NCBI GenBank assembly: GCA_963700305.1
Contig: CAVOXB010000022.1
Span: 62,001 to 126,000, forward strand
Length of the DNA stretch: 64,000 nt
Source of the DNA: Desulfomonile sp963700305
GTDB lineage: Bacteria > Desulfobacterota > Desulfomonilia > Desulfomonilales > Desulfomonilaceae
Direction of reading: 5' to 3'
The notes below the pieces were generated by a model. The model saw nothing but the letters and a program-made list of their open reading frames with translations, did no database searches and was not told the DNA's origin. Below, piece by piece: positions 54,441 through 64,000 of the stretch. The translations under genes were made by a program, and so were the position numbers. Every line of letters starts with the position of its first letter. The stretch's first letter is position 1.

Positions 54441-56172
54441 ATGAAGCGTAATTCACTGGTGTTACTATTAAGTGTAATAGCCGTTTTGCTTGCAGCAGGG
54501 ATCTGTTGGGCGGAGAAACCGCCTCAGTCCAACGCTGTCCTGGTGATTAGCGGAAAAGTGCTTGATCCGGCGGGCAATCCGGTTGACGATGCAACTGCGG
54601 TGCCCTACCTGAATGGTAAACCCCATATAAGTTCCGGGCACAATGACAAACTACCCACAACCGGAAGGAACGGCCTTTTTTCAACTGAGATTTCAGCTTC
54701 CCCTGATCAGATAAAAGACGGGAAATGGGCGCTGAAAATAAGCAGGCCCAGCTACAAACCTACTCAACTGATCCCTTTGAAGACTTTTGAGCAAGGGCCC
54801 GACAGCAAGGGACTATTAACTTTTGCTGCGTCCACAACAGTATCAATGGAACGATTTCAGGGCAAGGCTTTCTGGATAGCCCTGATAATATTCATATTGG
54901 TTTACGTGCTGATAGCATTTGAAATCCTTCACAGGACGCTTGCAGCCTTTCTGGGAGCCGCTGTGCTCCTGTTTGATTACTCATACTCTAGGGCATTTTG
55001 ATGAAGCCTATAACATACTCACTTACGAGCAGGCCCTGCATGCTGTCGACTGGAACGTGATCTTTCTGCTCATGGGCATGATGATTATTGTAGGCGTGCT
55101 GAAAGTTTCAGGTGTGTTTCAGTGGCTCGCGTACAAATCATTTCAGGTGGCCAAGGGCAACATTTTCTTACTTGCGTCTGCGCTCTGCATAGTCACAGCA
55201 GTGACGAGCGCTTTTCTGGACAACGTCACGACCATGCTTTTGCTCACGCCGGTGACAATGGAAATCGCTCTGGTGCTAGGTGTATCTCCATTTGTTTTCC
55301 TGCTACCGGAGATATTGGCTTCCAATTTCGGGGGCACGGCAACGCTTATCGGTGATCCTCCGAATATCATGATCGGATCGTTCGCGGGGATCACGTTCAA
55401 CGAGTTCGTCATTAATCTTACGCCCGTAGTAATCGTCGTGCTGGTTGCACAGATAATCTACAACAAGTTCCTGTACGGTGCGGACTACCACAAGGCCAAA
55501 GTTGAAGACGTTCCCAAGATGATAGCCTTTTTGAAAGAAAAGTACAAAATAACAGATTACAAGGTGTTGACCCTTGGCGGAATAGTGTTGCTGATAGTCA
55601 TCGGCATGTTCGTCCTTCACGGTGTATTCCACATGGAGGTCAGTGTGGCGGCGTTGTTTGGGGCCGCTCTGATCGTGCTGTTGACCAAGACGGATATTGT
55701 GGAGATGCTCGAAAAGGAGATCGAGTGGCCTTCGCTAGTGTTTTTCATCATGCTGTTCATAGTGGTGGGAGCAGCGGAGCACACCGGCATACTTCAGGTG
55801 ATCGGTGACTGGATACTCCAGGTATGTCAGGGGAAACTCTGGGTAGCTGTTCTCATAATACTCTGGGTATCGGGGATAACGTCGGCCATTGTAGATAACA
55901 TTCCGTATACTGCAACAATGCTGCCGATTACTTTGTATCTCACGAAGACCATGCCGGGAGCGGAAACAGGTGTCCTTTGGTGGGCACTGGCTCTTGGTGC
56001 GTGTTTCGGTGGAAACGGAACCATAATCGGGGCCTCTGCCAACGTGGTTACCACTGGAATAGCAGAGAAAGCCGGATACAAGATTTCATTCGGCCAGTTT
56101 GTGAAAGAGGCAGCTCCCATTACATTAATAAGCCTTGCGATTTCTTCGGTGTTTCTGTTGTTGAGGTATTAG
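54441..56172 (+). CDS. ion transporter with N-terminal exported Ig-like domain, one frameshift
   Basis: Two frames join near 54975 (AAVLL | ITHTLGHFDEAYN) to about 576 residues. A signal peptide (LLLSVIAVLLAAGICWA) and a carboxypeptidase-regulatory-like beta domain (SGKVLDPAGNPVDDA, about 30-140) precede a 12-helix carrier of the ArsB/NhaD/CitM superfamily. Signatures are LDNVTTMLLLTPVTMEIALV, FGGTATLIGDPPNIMIGSFA and, in the second half, VDNIPYTATMLPITLYL. The fused outer domain is unusual. It lies 37 bases after the DASS gene, probably in the same transcript. Confidence 0.8.
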
Positions 56173-56266
56173 CGGATCGCTGAAGACTGCCCGGAAGGCT
56201 TTGACGGATTCCGGGCATTCGCTAAGACCTGAAAACATTCGAGAAACATCCATAGGAGAATTCAAT

Positions 56267-56698
56267 ATGATTATGAAGGTATTGTTGGTCGACGATGAAG
56301 CACCTTTTGTGGAGGCTTTGGCCAAACGACTCGATAAAAGAGGCGTGACCGTGACAGCGGCCTTTAGCGGCCCGGAAGCTTTGCAAAAGCTCCAGGAAGA
56401 TTCACGAGTCGATGTTGTGGTGCTTGACGTCAAGATGCCCGGAATGGATGGGCTGGACACGCTGAAGGCAATAAAGTCCTCTTACCCTCTGATAGAAGTT
56501 GTCATGTTGACCGGGCACGCAACAGTGGAGTCCGCAATCGAAGGCATGAAACTCGGTGCCCTTGATTACCTCATGAAGCCTTGTGAAATGGATATACTTT
56601 TGACCAAGCTCCAGGAAGCAAAAAATAAAAAGAGCAAACAGGAAGAAAAAATAGCTGAGGCGCGAGCTATGAACATTGCGCTGCGGCGGGGCGATTGA
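56267..56698 (+). CDS. stand-alone receiver-domain protein 2
   Basis: 143 residues from ATG 56267 (AGGAG upstream). Complete REC set: LLVDDEAP, VVVLDVKMPGMDG, VMLTGHAT and LDYLMKPCE. The Lys/Glu-rich tail (KNKKSKQEEKIAEARA) resembles that of receiver 1. No output domain. Confidence 0.9.
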   Translation: MIMKVLLVDDEAPFVEALAKRLDKRGVTVTAAFSGPEALQKLQEDSRVDVVVLDVKMPGMDGLDTLKAIKSSYPLIEVVMLTGHATVESAIEGMKLGALDYLMKPCEMDILLTKLQEAKNKKSKQEEKIAEARAMNIALRRGD

Positions 56699-56788
56699 TC
56701 CGCTAGTGGGAAAAGTGTGTCGAGGAAAGATCCCCCATCCGCCATGCTTGTAATGATCTGAGGGCACGGCGAGACATTGTCTTAATAG

Positions 56789-56887
56789 GGGCCGGCGTCC
56801 CTGCCGGTCCAAGAGCCGACGGAATGGCGGGCACGGCGGCCCGCCGCTACGAAATAATTAGGACAGGCCGGCAGAGACGCCGGCCGC
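56789..56887. repeat. GC-rich palindrome cluster
   Basis: GGCCGGCGTCCCTGCCGG, GGCGGGCACGGCGGCCCGCC and GGCCGGCAGAGACGCCGGCC form adjacent hairpins in the gap between receiver 2 and CBS protein 2. GCCGGC-based hairpins also occur near 17980-18052. No gene is seen in this gap (56699-56994). Confidence 0.5.
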
Positions 56888-56994
56888 CACTGTAAGAGCC
56901 ATTTTAGAACATCTTCAGCTCATGCTCAGCGTCATGGGGCTGCGGCCGATCAATCAATTTTCTTGACCCAACGACATCGAACAAGAGGTGCTAT

Positions 56995-57498
56995 ATGCCG
57001 CATTCAATGCCTGTTTCAAAGCTTATGACCCCACCAAATCAGTGGCCTCAAATCAGAGGCGATGCCGACGTTTATACTGCCATAAGGCTTTTGAGAATAA
57101 TAACCGAAGATCGGAAGCTGGAGCACGGCCATTCGACCCCTCTGATCATGGACGAGAATTATAACCTTATCGGTTTTGTACATCTAACCGACCTCCTCAA
57201 AAGCATCAAACATATGTGGGAGAAGAAGGACGAAGCCACTCCGAAAGAAGGCCGACAATACCCGCTGGTCAAAGACCTGGCTGTCCGATTTCAGGGCTCT
57301 GTGGGCCCTGAAGATAGCATTCTGAAAGCCCTTGATATTATGCTGGAACACAATGTCTCCCTGGTGCCGGTGATGAAGAACGGCAAGCTGGAAGGAATGA
57401 TAAAGCTCTCGGACATATTCAATGAGGTAGCCGCTCTTTTGTTTGACGAAGAAGACCCCGACGAGAAGCACAGACTTCTCCGGGATTACCATATGTAG
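56995..57498 (+). CDS. CBS-pair protein 2
   Basis: 167 residues. CBS motifs are VSKLMTPPNQWPQIRGDADV and LAVRFQGSVGPEDSILKAL ... VSLVPVMKNGKLEGMIKLSD. Same receiver-then-CBS order as 51.7-52.9 kb, but followed here by a histidine kinase rather than a transporter. Confidence 0.83.
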   Translation: MPHSMPVSKLMTPPNQWPQIRGDADVYTAIRLLRIITEDRKLEHGHSTPLIMDENYNLIGFVHLTDLLKSIKHMWEKKDEATPKEGRQYPLVKDLAVRFQGSVGPEDSILKALDIMLEHNVSLVPVMKNGKLEGMIKLSDIFNEVAALLFDEEDPDEKHRLLRDYHM

Positions 57499-57562
57499 CT
57501 ATTTAGCCAGGTGATTGAATGATTACGAGTGTAAACGTCTGTGAACCCCCAAGAGGCACACG

Positions 57563-59248
57563 ATGGATGAAACCGTCGACCTGAATGAACATTACTATAA
57601 ATCGCTGACTAGAAGAATAGTCTTGATTATTGTGGTAGTGTCAATCATACCACTTGTACTCATTTCAGGAACAATCCGTTATTTTTTTCAAGTTTCCTAT
57701 CAGGAAAAGGTGATAGATCATCTGAAGGTATTAATAAAGAAGCATCGACAAAACATAGATACCTTTTTGAATGAGAAGCTCGCCGATATCAGGGCCCTGG
57801 CAGAGTCTTACACTTTCGATCAACTCAGCGACGAAGCTTTTTTGAAAGAGCGCCTGAGAATCCTTCAAGATGCTTACGGCCGATCTTTTGCTGACCTGGG
57901 AGTGGTAAATCAGGACGGTATCCAGATCGCGTACGCCGGACCCTTCAAGCTGAAGGAAGCCGACTATTCACACGCTCAGTGGTTTCAGAGGGCATTGCAG
58001 GGAGACACCTATATAAGTGACGTGTTTCCCGGTTTGCGAGGATTGCCCCATTTTATAGTTACGGTGAGAGAGGAACATAAGGGGAAGAAGTGGATATTAA
58101 GAGCCACAGTAGACTTTGATTCGTTCAACTCTCTTGTGGAGAATCTGCGCATAGGGTCTACCGGATTTGCATTCATTCTGAACAATAAGGGCGAGTTTCA
58201 GACCAAACCTCACTCGGAAATCATACCATCCGCCGAACCTTATGCCACTTTCTTGCGTTCAACGGACAAGACCGGGGATGAGGTATTCGTTGTTGAACGC
58301 CCCACAGACTCCGGGGACAGCTTGCTTTACGTGATGTCCCGCCTGAAAAACGGAGACTGGATACTAGCATTTCAGCAGAGTGAGCAGGATGCTTACTCTG
58401 CCTTATATACGGCGAGATTGATCGCTATGTTGATATTTGGGGTGGGTGTGCTCGGCATAGTTGTGGTTGCCGTTGTCTTATCTAAACAAGTGGTGAAACG
58501 CATCATCAGGGCTGATAAAGAAAAGGAAATGCTCAATGAACGGGTCATAGAAGCGGGAAAGCTGGCATCATTGGGAGAATTGGCCGCGGGAATCGCACAC
58601 GAGATCAACAACCCGGTCGCCGTGATGGTTGAGGAAGCCGGCTGGATACAGGATCTTCTGGAAGAAGAAGATCTGGCACAATGCCAAAACCTCGAGGAAT
58701 TCACGCAGTCGCTAAAACAGATAAGAATTCAGGGGGTGCGTTGTAAGGAGATAACGCACAAGCTCCTGAGTTTCGCTCGCAAAACAGACCCTCGCCCCAC
58801 AAACGTGCAGGTCAACAATCTCATACAGGAAGTGGTAGACCTCTGCCAGCAACGGGCACGCTACGCCACAGTGAAAATAATCACCAACCTTGATCCTGAG
58901 CTGCCACAAGTGCACGTTTCTCCCACAGAAATGCAGCAAGTTTTGATGAACCTGATCAATAACAGCATGGATGCAATTGATGGAAGAGGAGGAACGGTGC
59001 AGGTGAACACGACGGTAAGAGACAACAGTGTCGTTATAGAGGTGGCGGATGACGGGCCAGGCATACCGGAGCCGTATTTGCAGAGAATATTTGATCCGTT
59101 TTTCACGACCAAGCCGGTAGGTAAGGGAACAGGATTGGGCTTGTCCATTTGTTACGGAATAATTACCAAAATGGGCGGAAAAATCAGTGTGAGCAGCGCT
59201 GTCGAAATCGGCACAACTTTTCGCATTCAGATTCCGCTAAAGAATTAG
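57563..59248 (+). CDS. membrane sensor histidine kinase (Cache-type sensor)
   Basis: 561 residues, clean in frame. Transmembrane helix near 17-37, a periplasmic Cache-type ligand domain (about 45-285, with ADYSHAQWFQRALQGDTYIS), a second helix (LIAMLIFGVGVLGIVVVAVVL), a HisKA box ELAAGIAHEINNPVAVMVEE (His near 346) and HATPase boxes (VADDGPGIPEP and GKGTGLGLSICYGI). No receiver is attached, but three stand-alone receivers lie within 8 kb. It probably detects a small extracellular molecule. Confidence 0.92.
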   Translation: MDETVDLNEHYYKSLTRRIVLIIVVVSIIPLVLISGTIRYFFQVSYQEKVIDHLKVLIKKHRQNIDTFLNEKLADIRALAESYTFDQLSDEAFLKERLRILQDAYGRSFADLGVVNQDGIQIAYAGPFKLKEADYSHAQWFQRALQGDTYISDVFPGLRGLPHFIVTVREEHKGKKWILRATVDFDSFNSLVENLRIGSTGFAFILNNKGEFQTKPHSEIIPSAEPYATFLRSTDKTGDEVFVVERPTDSGDSLLYVMSRLKNGDWILAFQQSEQDAYSALYTARLIAMLIFGVGVLGIVVVAVVLSKQVVKRIIRADKEKEMLNERVIEAGKLASLGELAAGIAHEINNPVAVMVEEAGWIQDLLEEEDLAQCQNLEEFTQSLKQIRIQGVRCKEITHKLLSFARKTDPRPTNVQVNNLIQEVVDLCQQRARYATVKIITNLDPELPQVHVSPTEMQQVLMNLINNSMDAIDGRGGTVQVNTTVRDNSVVIEVADDGPGIPEPYLQRIFDPFFTTKPVGKGTGLGLSICYGIITKMGGKISVSSAVEIGTTFRIQIPLKN

Positions 59249-59346
59249 ATTTGAGGCCAAACAAGGTATCACAACTTCGCGAGATCAAGACTAATGCACA
59301 GCGCCGCCGGGAGAACCTTCCGACGAGCATTCTATGAGGGCGGACG

Positions 59347-59751
59347 ATGAGCGCAAACGAGACTGAACCGAGTGATCACATCAAGCTGTTGTTGGTTGAT
59401 GATGAGGTGGCGTACATAAACATTCTTGCGAAGCGGCTTACCAAGAGGAATTTCGATGTAAAGGCCACATACAGCGGTATTCAAGGAATTCAGGCCGCTC
59501 GTAAGGAAGACTTTGACGTTGCCGTGTTGGACCTCAAAATGGAGGACGCAGATGGAATCGAGGTGCTCAAATTGTTCAAAAAAATGGCGCCCAAGATGGA
59601 AGTTATCATGCTGACGGGCCATGGATCCGAACAGGCAGCTCGCGAGGGGGTGCAGTTTGGTGCTTTTGATTATCTTACCAAGCCCTGTGATTTGGAAGAT
59701 CTTGTCGTAAAGATCAAGGAAGCTGCCCTTCAATCAAAATCGAAAGCATGA
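59347..59751 (+). CDS. stand-alone receiver-domain protein 3
   Basis: 134 residues: LLLVDDEVAY, phosphoacceptor in VAVLDLKMEDADG, IMLTGHGS and FDYLTKPCD. It starts about 100 bases after the kinase and is the most likely direct partner. No output domain. Its stop lies seven bases from the stop of the convergent next gene. Confidence 0.9.
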   Translation: MSANETEPSDHIKLLLVDDEVAYINILAKRLTKRNFDVKATYSGIQGIQAARKEDFDVAVLDLKMEDADGIEVLKLFKKMAPKMEVIMLTGHGSEQAAREGVQFGAFDYLTKPCDLEDLVVKIKEAALQSKSKA

Positions 59752-59757
59752 ATCATC

Positions 59758-60873
59758 CTAACGTCCGACCACTCCGGGAGCAAGCGGCTTCATCCGAAAT
59801 ACACAGAAAGGCGGCCGCGCCTTATTGATTCCTTCATTAAGGGGCGCAGACAAGTGCAATTGACTGGCGACAAAGTAAAGATAGCCGTCAGGACCAAAGC
59901 TGAACGATTCGGGCCAAGAAATGCGAGGATCGGTGACCAGAATCGAATAGCTCCTATCTGGTCGTATCACTCCAATAGCTTTGGCTTGAAGATCGCTTAT
60001 GTAAATGTTATCAGACTTATCCACGGAAATTCCGTCGCAAATCGGTTTGTCGCTGAAGTGCTCGACTTTTTCAGACAGTTGATCGTATGTCAATTCAGCG
60101 TTGATCAAGTCTGTGGTCCGGATTCGGTACATGCTCTTGCCGTTCATTGTGCCGTAATACAGCCACTGGTCGGTACCATCGAGAGCGATGGGATTCACGC
60201 CGATCAGCAGCTTGAGTCGACCGGCATCCGGCAGCGTATAATTGAGCGTCCGCCCATTCATCACCAGGTCCCGGCTTTCCGGGATCATGCTCGCGTGCCC
60301 TTGCAACACACGCCTCGCCTCTCCGGTGTCGAGATTGACTACTATAAGAGCGGAATGCTCAAAACCTGCGCTGTGAGACACATAAATCGCATTATGAGTG
60401 AGATCCACGGCCAAGTCATTGAAGAAGGCGTTGTCCGGAAAGATAGGCTCACGAGGCACAACCGGAGGCTTCAGATGAATGATCCTCGCAAGGCGATTAT
60501 TTGCGGTATCCCAACCAACCAGCTTTGGAAGCGACCCGCCTCTTATTCCGTTGTCAAGCATCCACACGACTCCTCTGGTATCACATTGTATGCCCAGCAC
60601 GGAATCCAGAGATTGCGCTTTGTTCGATCCGGTATTCCAGGAGGCGTCAGGAAACGGGATGAGTTTTCCTTCGCGGGTGAGTTCAACGACCCGGTTCTCT
60701 GGCGAGTAAAACGGGTGCAAGCTCATGATTATACGGTTTTGAGGAGTGACCGTGATGTTTCCAGGACATGTGGGCAACTCGGCAACAGTTTCCAAAGCCG
60801 CCGCCGGGCAAGTGCCTGTGATGCCTAAGCCGAGAATGAGCGAAATAAGAATATTCAACAGAATCGGGCGCAT
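59758..60873 (-). CDS. secreted major-royal-jelly/yellow-like beta-propeller protein
   Basis: 371 residues from ATG 60871-60873 (GAGAGGG upstream; a longer start at 60903 lacks it). Signal peptide (LLNILISLILGLGITGTCPA). The body fits the MRJP/yellow family, related to SMP-30-type propellers: GVVWMLDNGIRGGSLPKLV, NDLAVDLTHNAIYVSHSA and a late DNIYISDLQAKAIGVI. The bacterial function of this family is unclear; some members are lactonase-like. It stands alone and is clean in frame. Confidence 0.78.
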   Translation of the reverse strand: MRPILLNILISLILGLGITGTCPAAALETVAELPTCPGNITVTPQNRIIMSLHPFYSPENRVVELTREGKLIPFPDASWNTGSNKAQSLDSVLGIQCDTRGVVWMLDNGIRGGSLPKLVGWDTANNRLARIIHLKPPVVPREPIFPDNAFFNDLAVDLTHNAIYVSHSAGFEHSALIVVNLDTGEARRVLQGHASMIPESRDLVMNGRTLNYTLPDAGRLKLLIGVNPIALDGTDQWLYYGTMNGKSMYRIRTTDLINAELTYDQLSEKVEHFSDKPICDGISVDKSDNIYISDLQAKAIGVIRPDRSYSILVTDPRISWPESFSFGPDGYLYFVASQLHLSAPLNEGINKARPPFCVFRMKPLAPGVVGR

Positions 60874-61054
60874 GCAGTCCCTCTCGTATGCCTGTTTGAT
60901 CAAAGGTCATAATTGTCGATTGTTAGCACATAGTGAGACATTACTCAATACCAAGAGAAATGCTCAACTTCAACTTACCCGGACCGAGCCACAGCTTTGA
61001 GCCTGTTGATCCCCTTGAGGATCACACAAGACACTCGATTCAACGGAGGAGAGG

Positions 61055-61712
61055 ATGAACAAGAATGCTATGTCGGCCGATGAAGCCTTACGCATGCTAA
61101 AGGAAGGGAACGACAGATTTGCCGAAGGCCGTCCAGAAGGGCCTAACCGCGATCACGAAAGAAGAATCCTCACCAGCAAAGAGGGGCAGAAGCCGTTTGC
61201 TGCAGTGTTAGCCTGCTCGGACTCCAGGGTGCCGGTCAAAATTCTGTTTGATCGAGGAGTGGGTGACATATTTACGGTCCGCGTGGCCGGTAATGTAGTT
61301 GGAGAAACGGCTGTCGGGTCCATAGAGTATGCGGTGGAAAATTTGGGCATAAGGCTTCTTGTCGTATTGGGGCATTCCTGTTGCGGTGCGGTCGAGGCGG
61401 CTCTTGGCGAAGGGACTCACTCCGTTGGTATCAGTAAATTACTAGAGAAGATTGCGCCTGCTGTACCTCGAAATTAGGGCTCAAAATGATAGTTTGACCG
61501 GCAAGGAACTGTCTGACCAGGTAGCTCGTGCCAATGTTTGGCATCAGGTGGAGGATCTGTTCAACAATAACCCAATAGTGAGGGCTGCCGTTGACGCGGA
61601 ACGTCTTATGGTGATGGCCTCATTCTACGATCTCAGTACGGGTAGAGTTGAATGGATGGGATGCTGCCCCCGGGAGAATCATAATTCAAGAAAAATAAGA
61701 ACTGAAAAATGA
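61055..61712 (+). CDS. beta-class carbonic anhydrase, one frameshift
   Basis: Two frames join near 61470 to about 218 residues. Zinc site: Cys-Asp-Ser-Arg in LACSDSRVPV (near 52) and His/Cys in VLGHSCCGAVEAAL (near 105-108), the type II beta-CA pattern. The start MSADEALRMLKEGNDRFAEG is typical, and the end (DLSTGRVEWMG) is the usual C-terminus. It interconverts CO2 and bicarbonate. AGGAGAGG lies upstream of the ATG. Confidence 0.85.
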
Positions 61713-61818
61713 GTGCATTGATGGACGTTGAGTAACCGAGCTAAATTTTCAGATTTAGCGGGCCTGGAGATTTGTGTGAACGGTTGGAATGTATTACTAA
61801 TAGATTGAGACAAAGAAT

Positions 61819-62145
61819 TTGTCTCCACGCTTGGGGGATCGGTTGAGTTTGAGGGGAGCAAATGTGCGGATACCGTTTAGTGTTGAGCAAGCTTTTGCTC
61901 AGATCAAGTTGTTCCTTCCTGAGGCTCTTGTTTTGAGTCTGGCGTTTGAAGGATCGGCCGGACTAGATATGATTATTAGTATCAAGAAACTCTATGCGAT
62001 ATAGGAATCGTTACTTGTGGCAGACCTCGGAAAAATAAATGATATGAAGCAGAGCCCTAAAATTGGAGCCCGCCGTTGTTTAATGAAGACTTTTCAAATA
62101 GACAAGTTGCTTGAAGCCTTAGAGGATACCATTCGAAACCCATAG
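61819..62145 (+). pseudogene. decayed response-regulator receiver domain
   Basis: The frame reads like a receiver (SVEQAFAQIKLFLPEALVLSLAFEG, then ISIKKLYAI) with an in-frame TAG at 62002-62004. It continues in the same frame to GARRCLMKTFQIDKLLEALED, the usual end of such domains. The phosphoacceptor position is Ser instead of Asp, and the N-terminal acidic pocket is missing. Confidence 0.5.
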
Positions 62146-62958
62146 TAGCGATATTTGACGATTAACTATGAGCTGAGTCAGCATGAATGCGCCGACCTAG
62201 AATACTACGACAAGGTATCCGTGCCCACGAAACGGCAGAATCGTGGTTTGATAGCCCCTCCTGTCGGACGCAGTGCCTGTATTCGTAGAATACCACAACT
62301 TAACACAGACGTCGAAGGATCTGATGCGGTAGACACGCTGCCTCTGAGCCGACCAGAATTGAGCCCATGACTGCGGAAGGAAAAAAGCCGCATGTTCTAT
62401 AAGGCGCTTGAGAACGATTCTGCGCGATTTTCATTTCGTTACAGGGGTATAAATGACTTCGCCTAAGATCATTGCATCTTGCCACCAGCCGAACCCATCT
62501 GGAAGACTCCGACCGAATGATGCTACTTTCTTTTGGGTAGCTTCTATGGTTTCGTCATTCAAATAATTGTTTGAGCGGTCTTTTGTTATTGATGTCATTT
62601 AGCTAAGGTTTCTCTCACCGTCCATAACTAGGCGGTTTGAAATGGATTGCCGTTGATGGGATCAGCATTGGCCATGCATAGGAGTTGTCTTTCAAGGGCG
62701 TGTTTGACAGAAAGGAGTTCATTCCGGGCCGCTTTTGGAGGATAATACTTTTCGGCATACCGGGGGATCCTTCTGGAGCCAGCCGCAATGGCATCTTGAG
62801 CGGAGAGGTCGGCGCAGGGTCATTCTCAAGATACGGCAGCCGCTATCGTATTATCGAAAGTGGAGAGACGATGTTTCCCAAGGTAGTAAAATAGCTAAGC
62901 CTAAGCGGCTTTTTAAGGGGTTCCAAACATTACCGCCGAGTATTCAGGTTCTGTTCCA
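62146..62958. other. gene-poor region before the MFS gene
   Basis: Short open frames (for example 62685-62894) show no family resemblance or ribosome-binding sites. No RNA gene or repeat is recognised. Confidence 0.4.
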
Positions 62959-64000
62959 ATGGTTGACAAACGTGCGGCTCGTTACAAGTGGTTGATCTTC
63001 GCCCTCTTGTCCATGGCGTACCTCCTCGTGTTTTTCCATCGGCTCGCTCCGGCAGTGGTCGCTGTGGACATGATGCAGGATCTCCACGCGGGACCTGCGC
63101 TGATGGGATTGTTCGCATCGGCGTACTTCTACCCATATGCGCTCATGCAGTTTCCAGTTGGGCTACTTGCCGACTCGTGGGGACCGAGACGTACAATCAC
63201 CGCGTTCTTCGTCGTTGCTAGTGCTGGATCACTACTTTTAGGTATGGGTTCAACTATAACGGAAGCCATGATTGGCCGTTTTTTGGTGGGGATGGGCGTT
63301 GCGCCGGTGATGGTTCACACCATGAAAATCATCACCCGCTGGTTCCGTCTGCAGGATTTCACCTTCGTAATGGGCATTTTCATGGCCGTCGGCGGAGTGG
63401 GAGCGTTGTCGGCGTCCGCACCCTTTGCTTATCTCAGTGACGTATTGGGGTGGCGGTCGTGTTTTGTAGCAATCGGGCTGTTTGGTCTCGTGGTCACCGC
63501 TGGACTATGGATATTTGTCAGAGATCGACCGGAAGAGATGGGATTCGAACCTCCGGAAATACTGGCGTCTGCTGGAAACACTCCGGGATCAAACATCTCG
63601 CTTTGGAGAGGAATCAAGACGGTCCTCAAATCCTGGCGTTTCTGGCCGCTTGCCATATGGTTTTTCTTCAGTTCCGGAGTCTCATTCACATTCGCAGGCC
63701 TTTGGGGTGGTCCGTACTTGATGCACGTGTATGGGCTGACCAAGCCGCAAGCAGGACAGGTTCTGGGCATGATCGCGGTGGGAATGGTGCTGGGAAGTCC
63801 TTTTCTCAGTTATGCTGCCGGTCATCTCATTACCTCACGCAAAGTCATGCTGATCTGGTCCTCAGGGATCGTGTTGATTTTATATTCTATATTGGCTTTT
63901 CTTCCAGGAGGGATCAATATCCCGTTTCTCTACTTGATCTGCTTTCTTCTCGGTATTTTCGGAACAGCTATCGTCATTATCGCATTCACATTGACAAAGG
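62959..64000 (+). CDS. MFS transporter, cut by the window edge
   Basis: ATG 62959 opens a frame that runs through the right edge (347 codons seen). Helices are evident: YKWLIFALLSMAYLLVFFHR, then FYPYALMQFPVGLLADSWGP with the MFS loop 2-3 motif (GLLADSWGPRR), then FLVGMGVAPVMVHTMKIITRWF. About ten helices are present before the edge. The pattern resembles the phosphoglycerate/hexuronate-type MFS group. Substrate unknown. Confidence 0.85.
   Translation, partial: MVDKRAARYKWLIFALLSMAYLLVFFHRLAPAVVAVDMMQDLHAGPALMGLFASAYFYPYALMQFPVGLLADSWGPRRTITAFFVVASAGSLLLGMGSTITEAMIGRFLVGMGVAPVMVHTMKIITRWFRLQDFTFVMGIFMAVGGVGALSASAPFAYLSDVLGWRSCFVAIGLFGLVVTAGLWIFVRDRPEEMGFEPPEILASAGNTPGSNISLWRGIKTVLKSWRFWPLAIWFFFSSGVSFTFAGLWGGPYLMHVYGLTKPQAGQVLGMIAVGMVLGSPFLSYAAGHLITSRKVMLIWSSGIVLILYSILAFLPGGINIPFLYLICFLLGIFGTAIVIIAFTLTK

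Noticed and set aside
62002..62004. Stop codon read as a special amino acid in the receiver-like frame at 61.8 kb
   Set aside because: It is TAG, the phosphoacceptor is also lost and the N-terminus is missing, so simple decay explains it.

Overview
The window looks like chromosome of an obligately anaerobic, aromatic-degrading deltaproteobacterium (Desulfobacterota; a Desulfomonile-, Syntrophus- or Desulfococcus-like organism). The main evidence is a nearly complete class II (ATP-independent) benzoyl-CoA reductase operon, bamBCDEFGHI, with bamA and a dienoyl-CoA hydratase (bamR/dch) beside it. Two subunits, BamE and BamF, carry in-frame UGA codons at positions where homologues use cysteine or selenocysteine. 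TRAP-TAXI transporters, sigma-54 control and many stand-alone receiver and CBS proteins fit this assignment. The species cannot be fixed from the sequence alone.

Layout. 0-3.2 kb: an IS1595-type transposase remnant, a TolC-like lipoprotein and a repeat-rich secreted protein. 3.5-6.3 kb (minus): an APC amino-acid permease followed by two CBS-domain genes. 6.9-8.8 kb: a secreted S9 peptidase. 9-11.6 kb: gene fragments (HPP, MmgE/PrpD) and a decayed IS630 copy. 11.7-15.5 kb (minus): a PilZ protein with repeated small modules and a PAS-GGDEF-EAL protein. 16-17.8 kb: a DUF3365-type haem sensor and a secreted protein of three 46-residue repeats. 18.1-29.6 kb (minus): bamBCD, a cysteine-rich DUF3795-like gene, then bamEFGHI. 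30.1-35.5 kb (plus): a fused double-TetR regulator, thiolase, DUF35 protein, bamA and bamR. 36.1-38.1 kb: a VOC protein, a complete insertion sequence and a dispersed hairpin repeat. 38.3-45.6 kb: two convergent TAXI-DUF1850-TRAP cassettes separated by a repeat that itself contains a small inserted element. 45.7-48.5 kb: a hybrid CHASE/PAS histidine kinase. 49.1-59.8 kb: a sigma-54 activator with a NifX-like partner, a consensus sigma-54 promoter, and then receiver, CBS, transporter, transporter, receiver, CBS, histidine kinase and receiver genes. 59.8-64 kb: an MRJP-like secreted protein, beta-carbonic anhydrase, a decayed receiver and an MFS transporter cut by the window edge.

How it fits together. 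BamBC would reduce benzoyl-CoA to the 1,5-dienoyl-CoA, with electrons delivered through the Hdr/Mvh/Nuo-like subunits BamDEFGHI. BamR hydrates the diene, BamA opens the ring, and the thiolase/DUF35 pair is a candidate for cleaving 3-oxopimeloyl-CoA. The fused TetR regulator lies divergent to bamB. A sigma-70-like promoter in the gap points at bamB and overlaps a perfect 12-bp palindrome, so local repression is plausible. The right-hand third looks like a separate signalling and ion-uptake locus.

Caution: single-base frame breaks occur in about a dozen genes and cluster in bamE and bamH. Many sit at short homopolymers, so sequencing or assembly error is at least as likely as gene decay.
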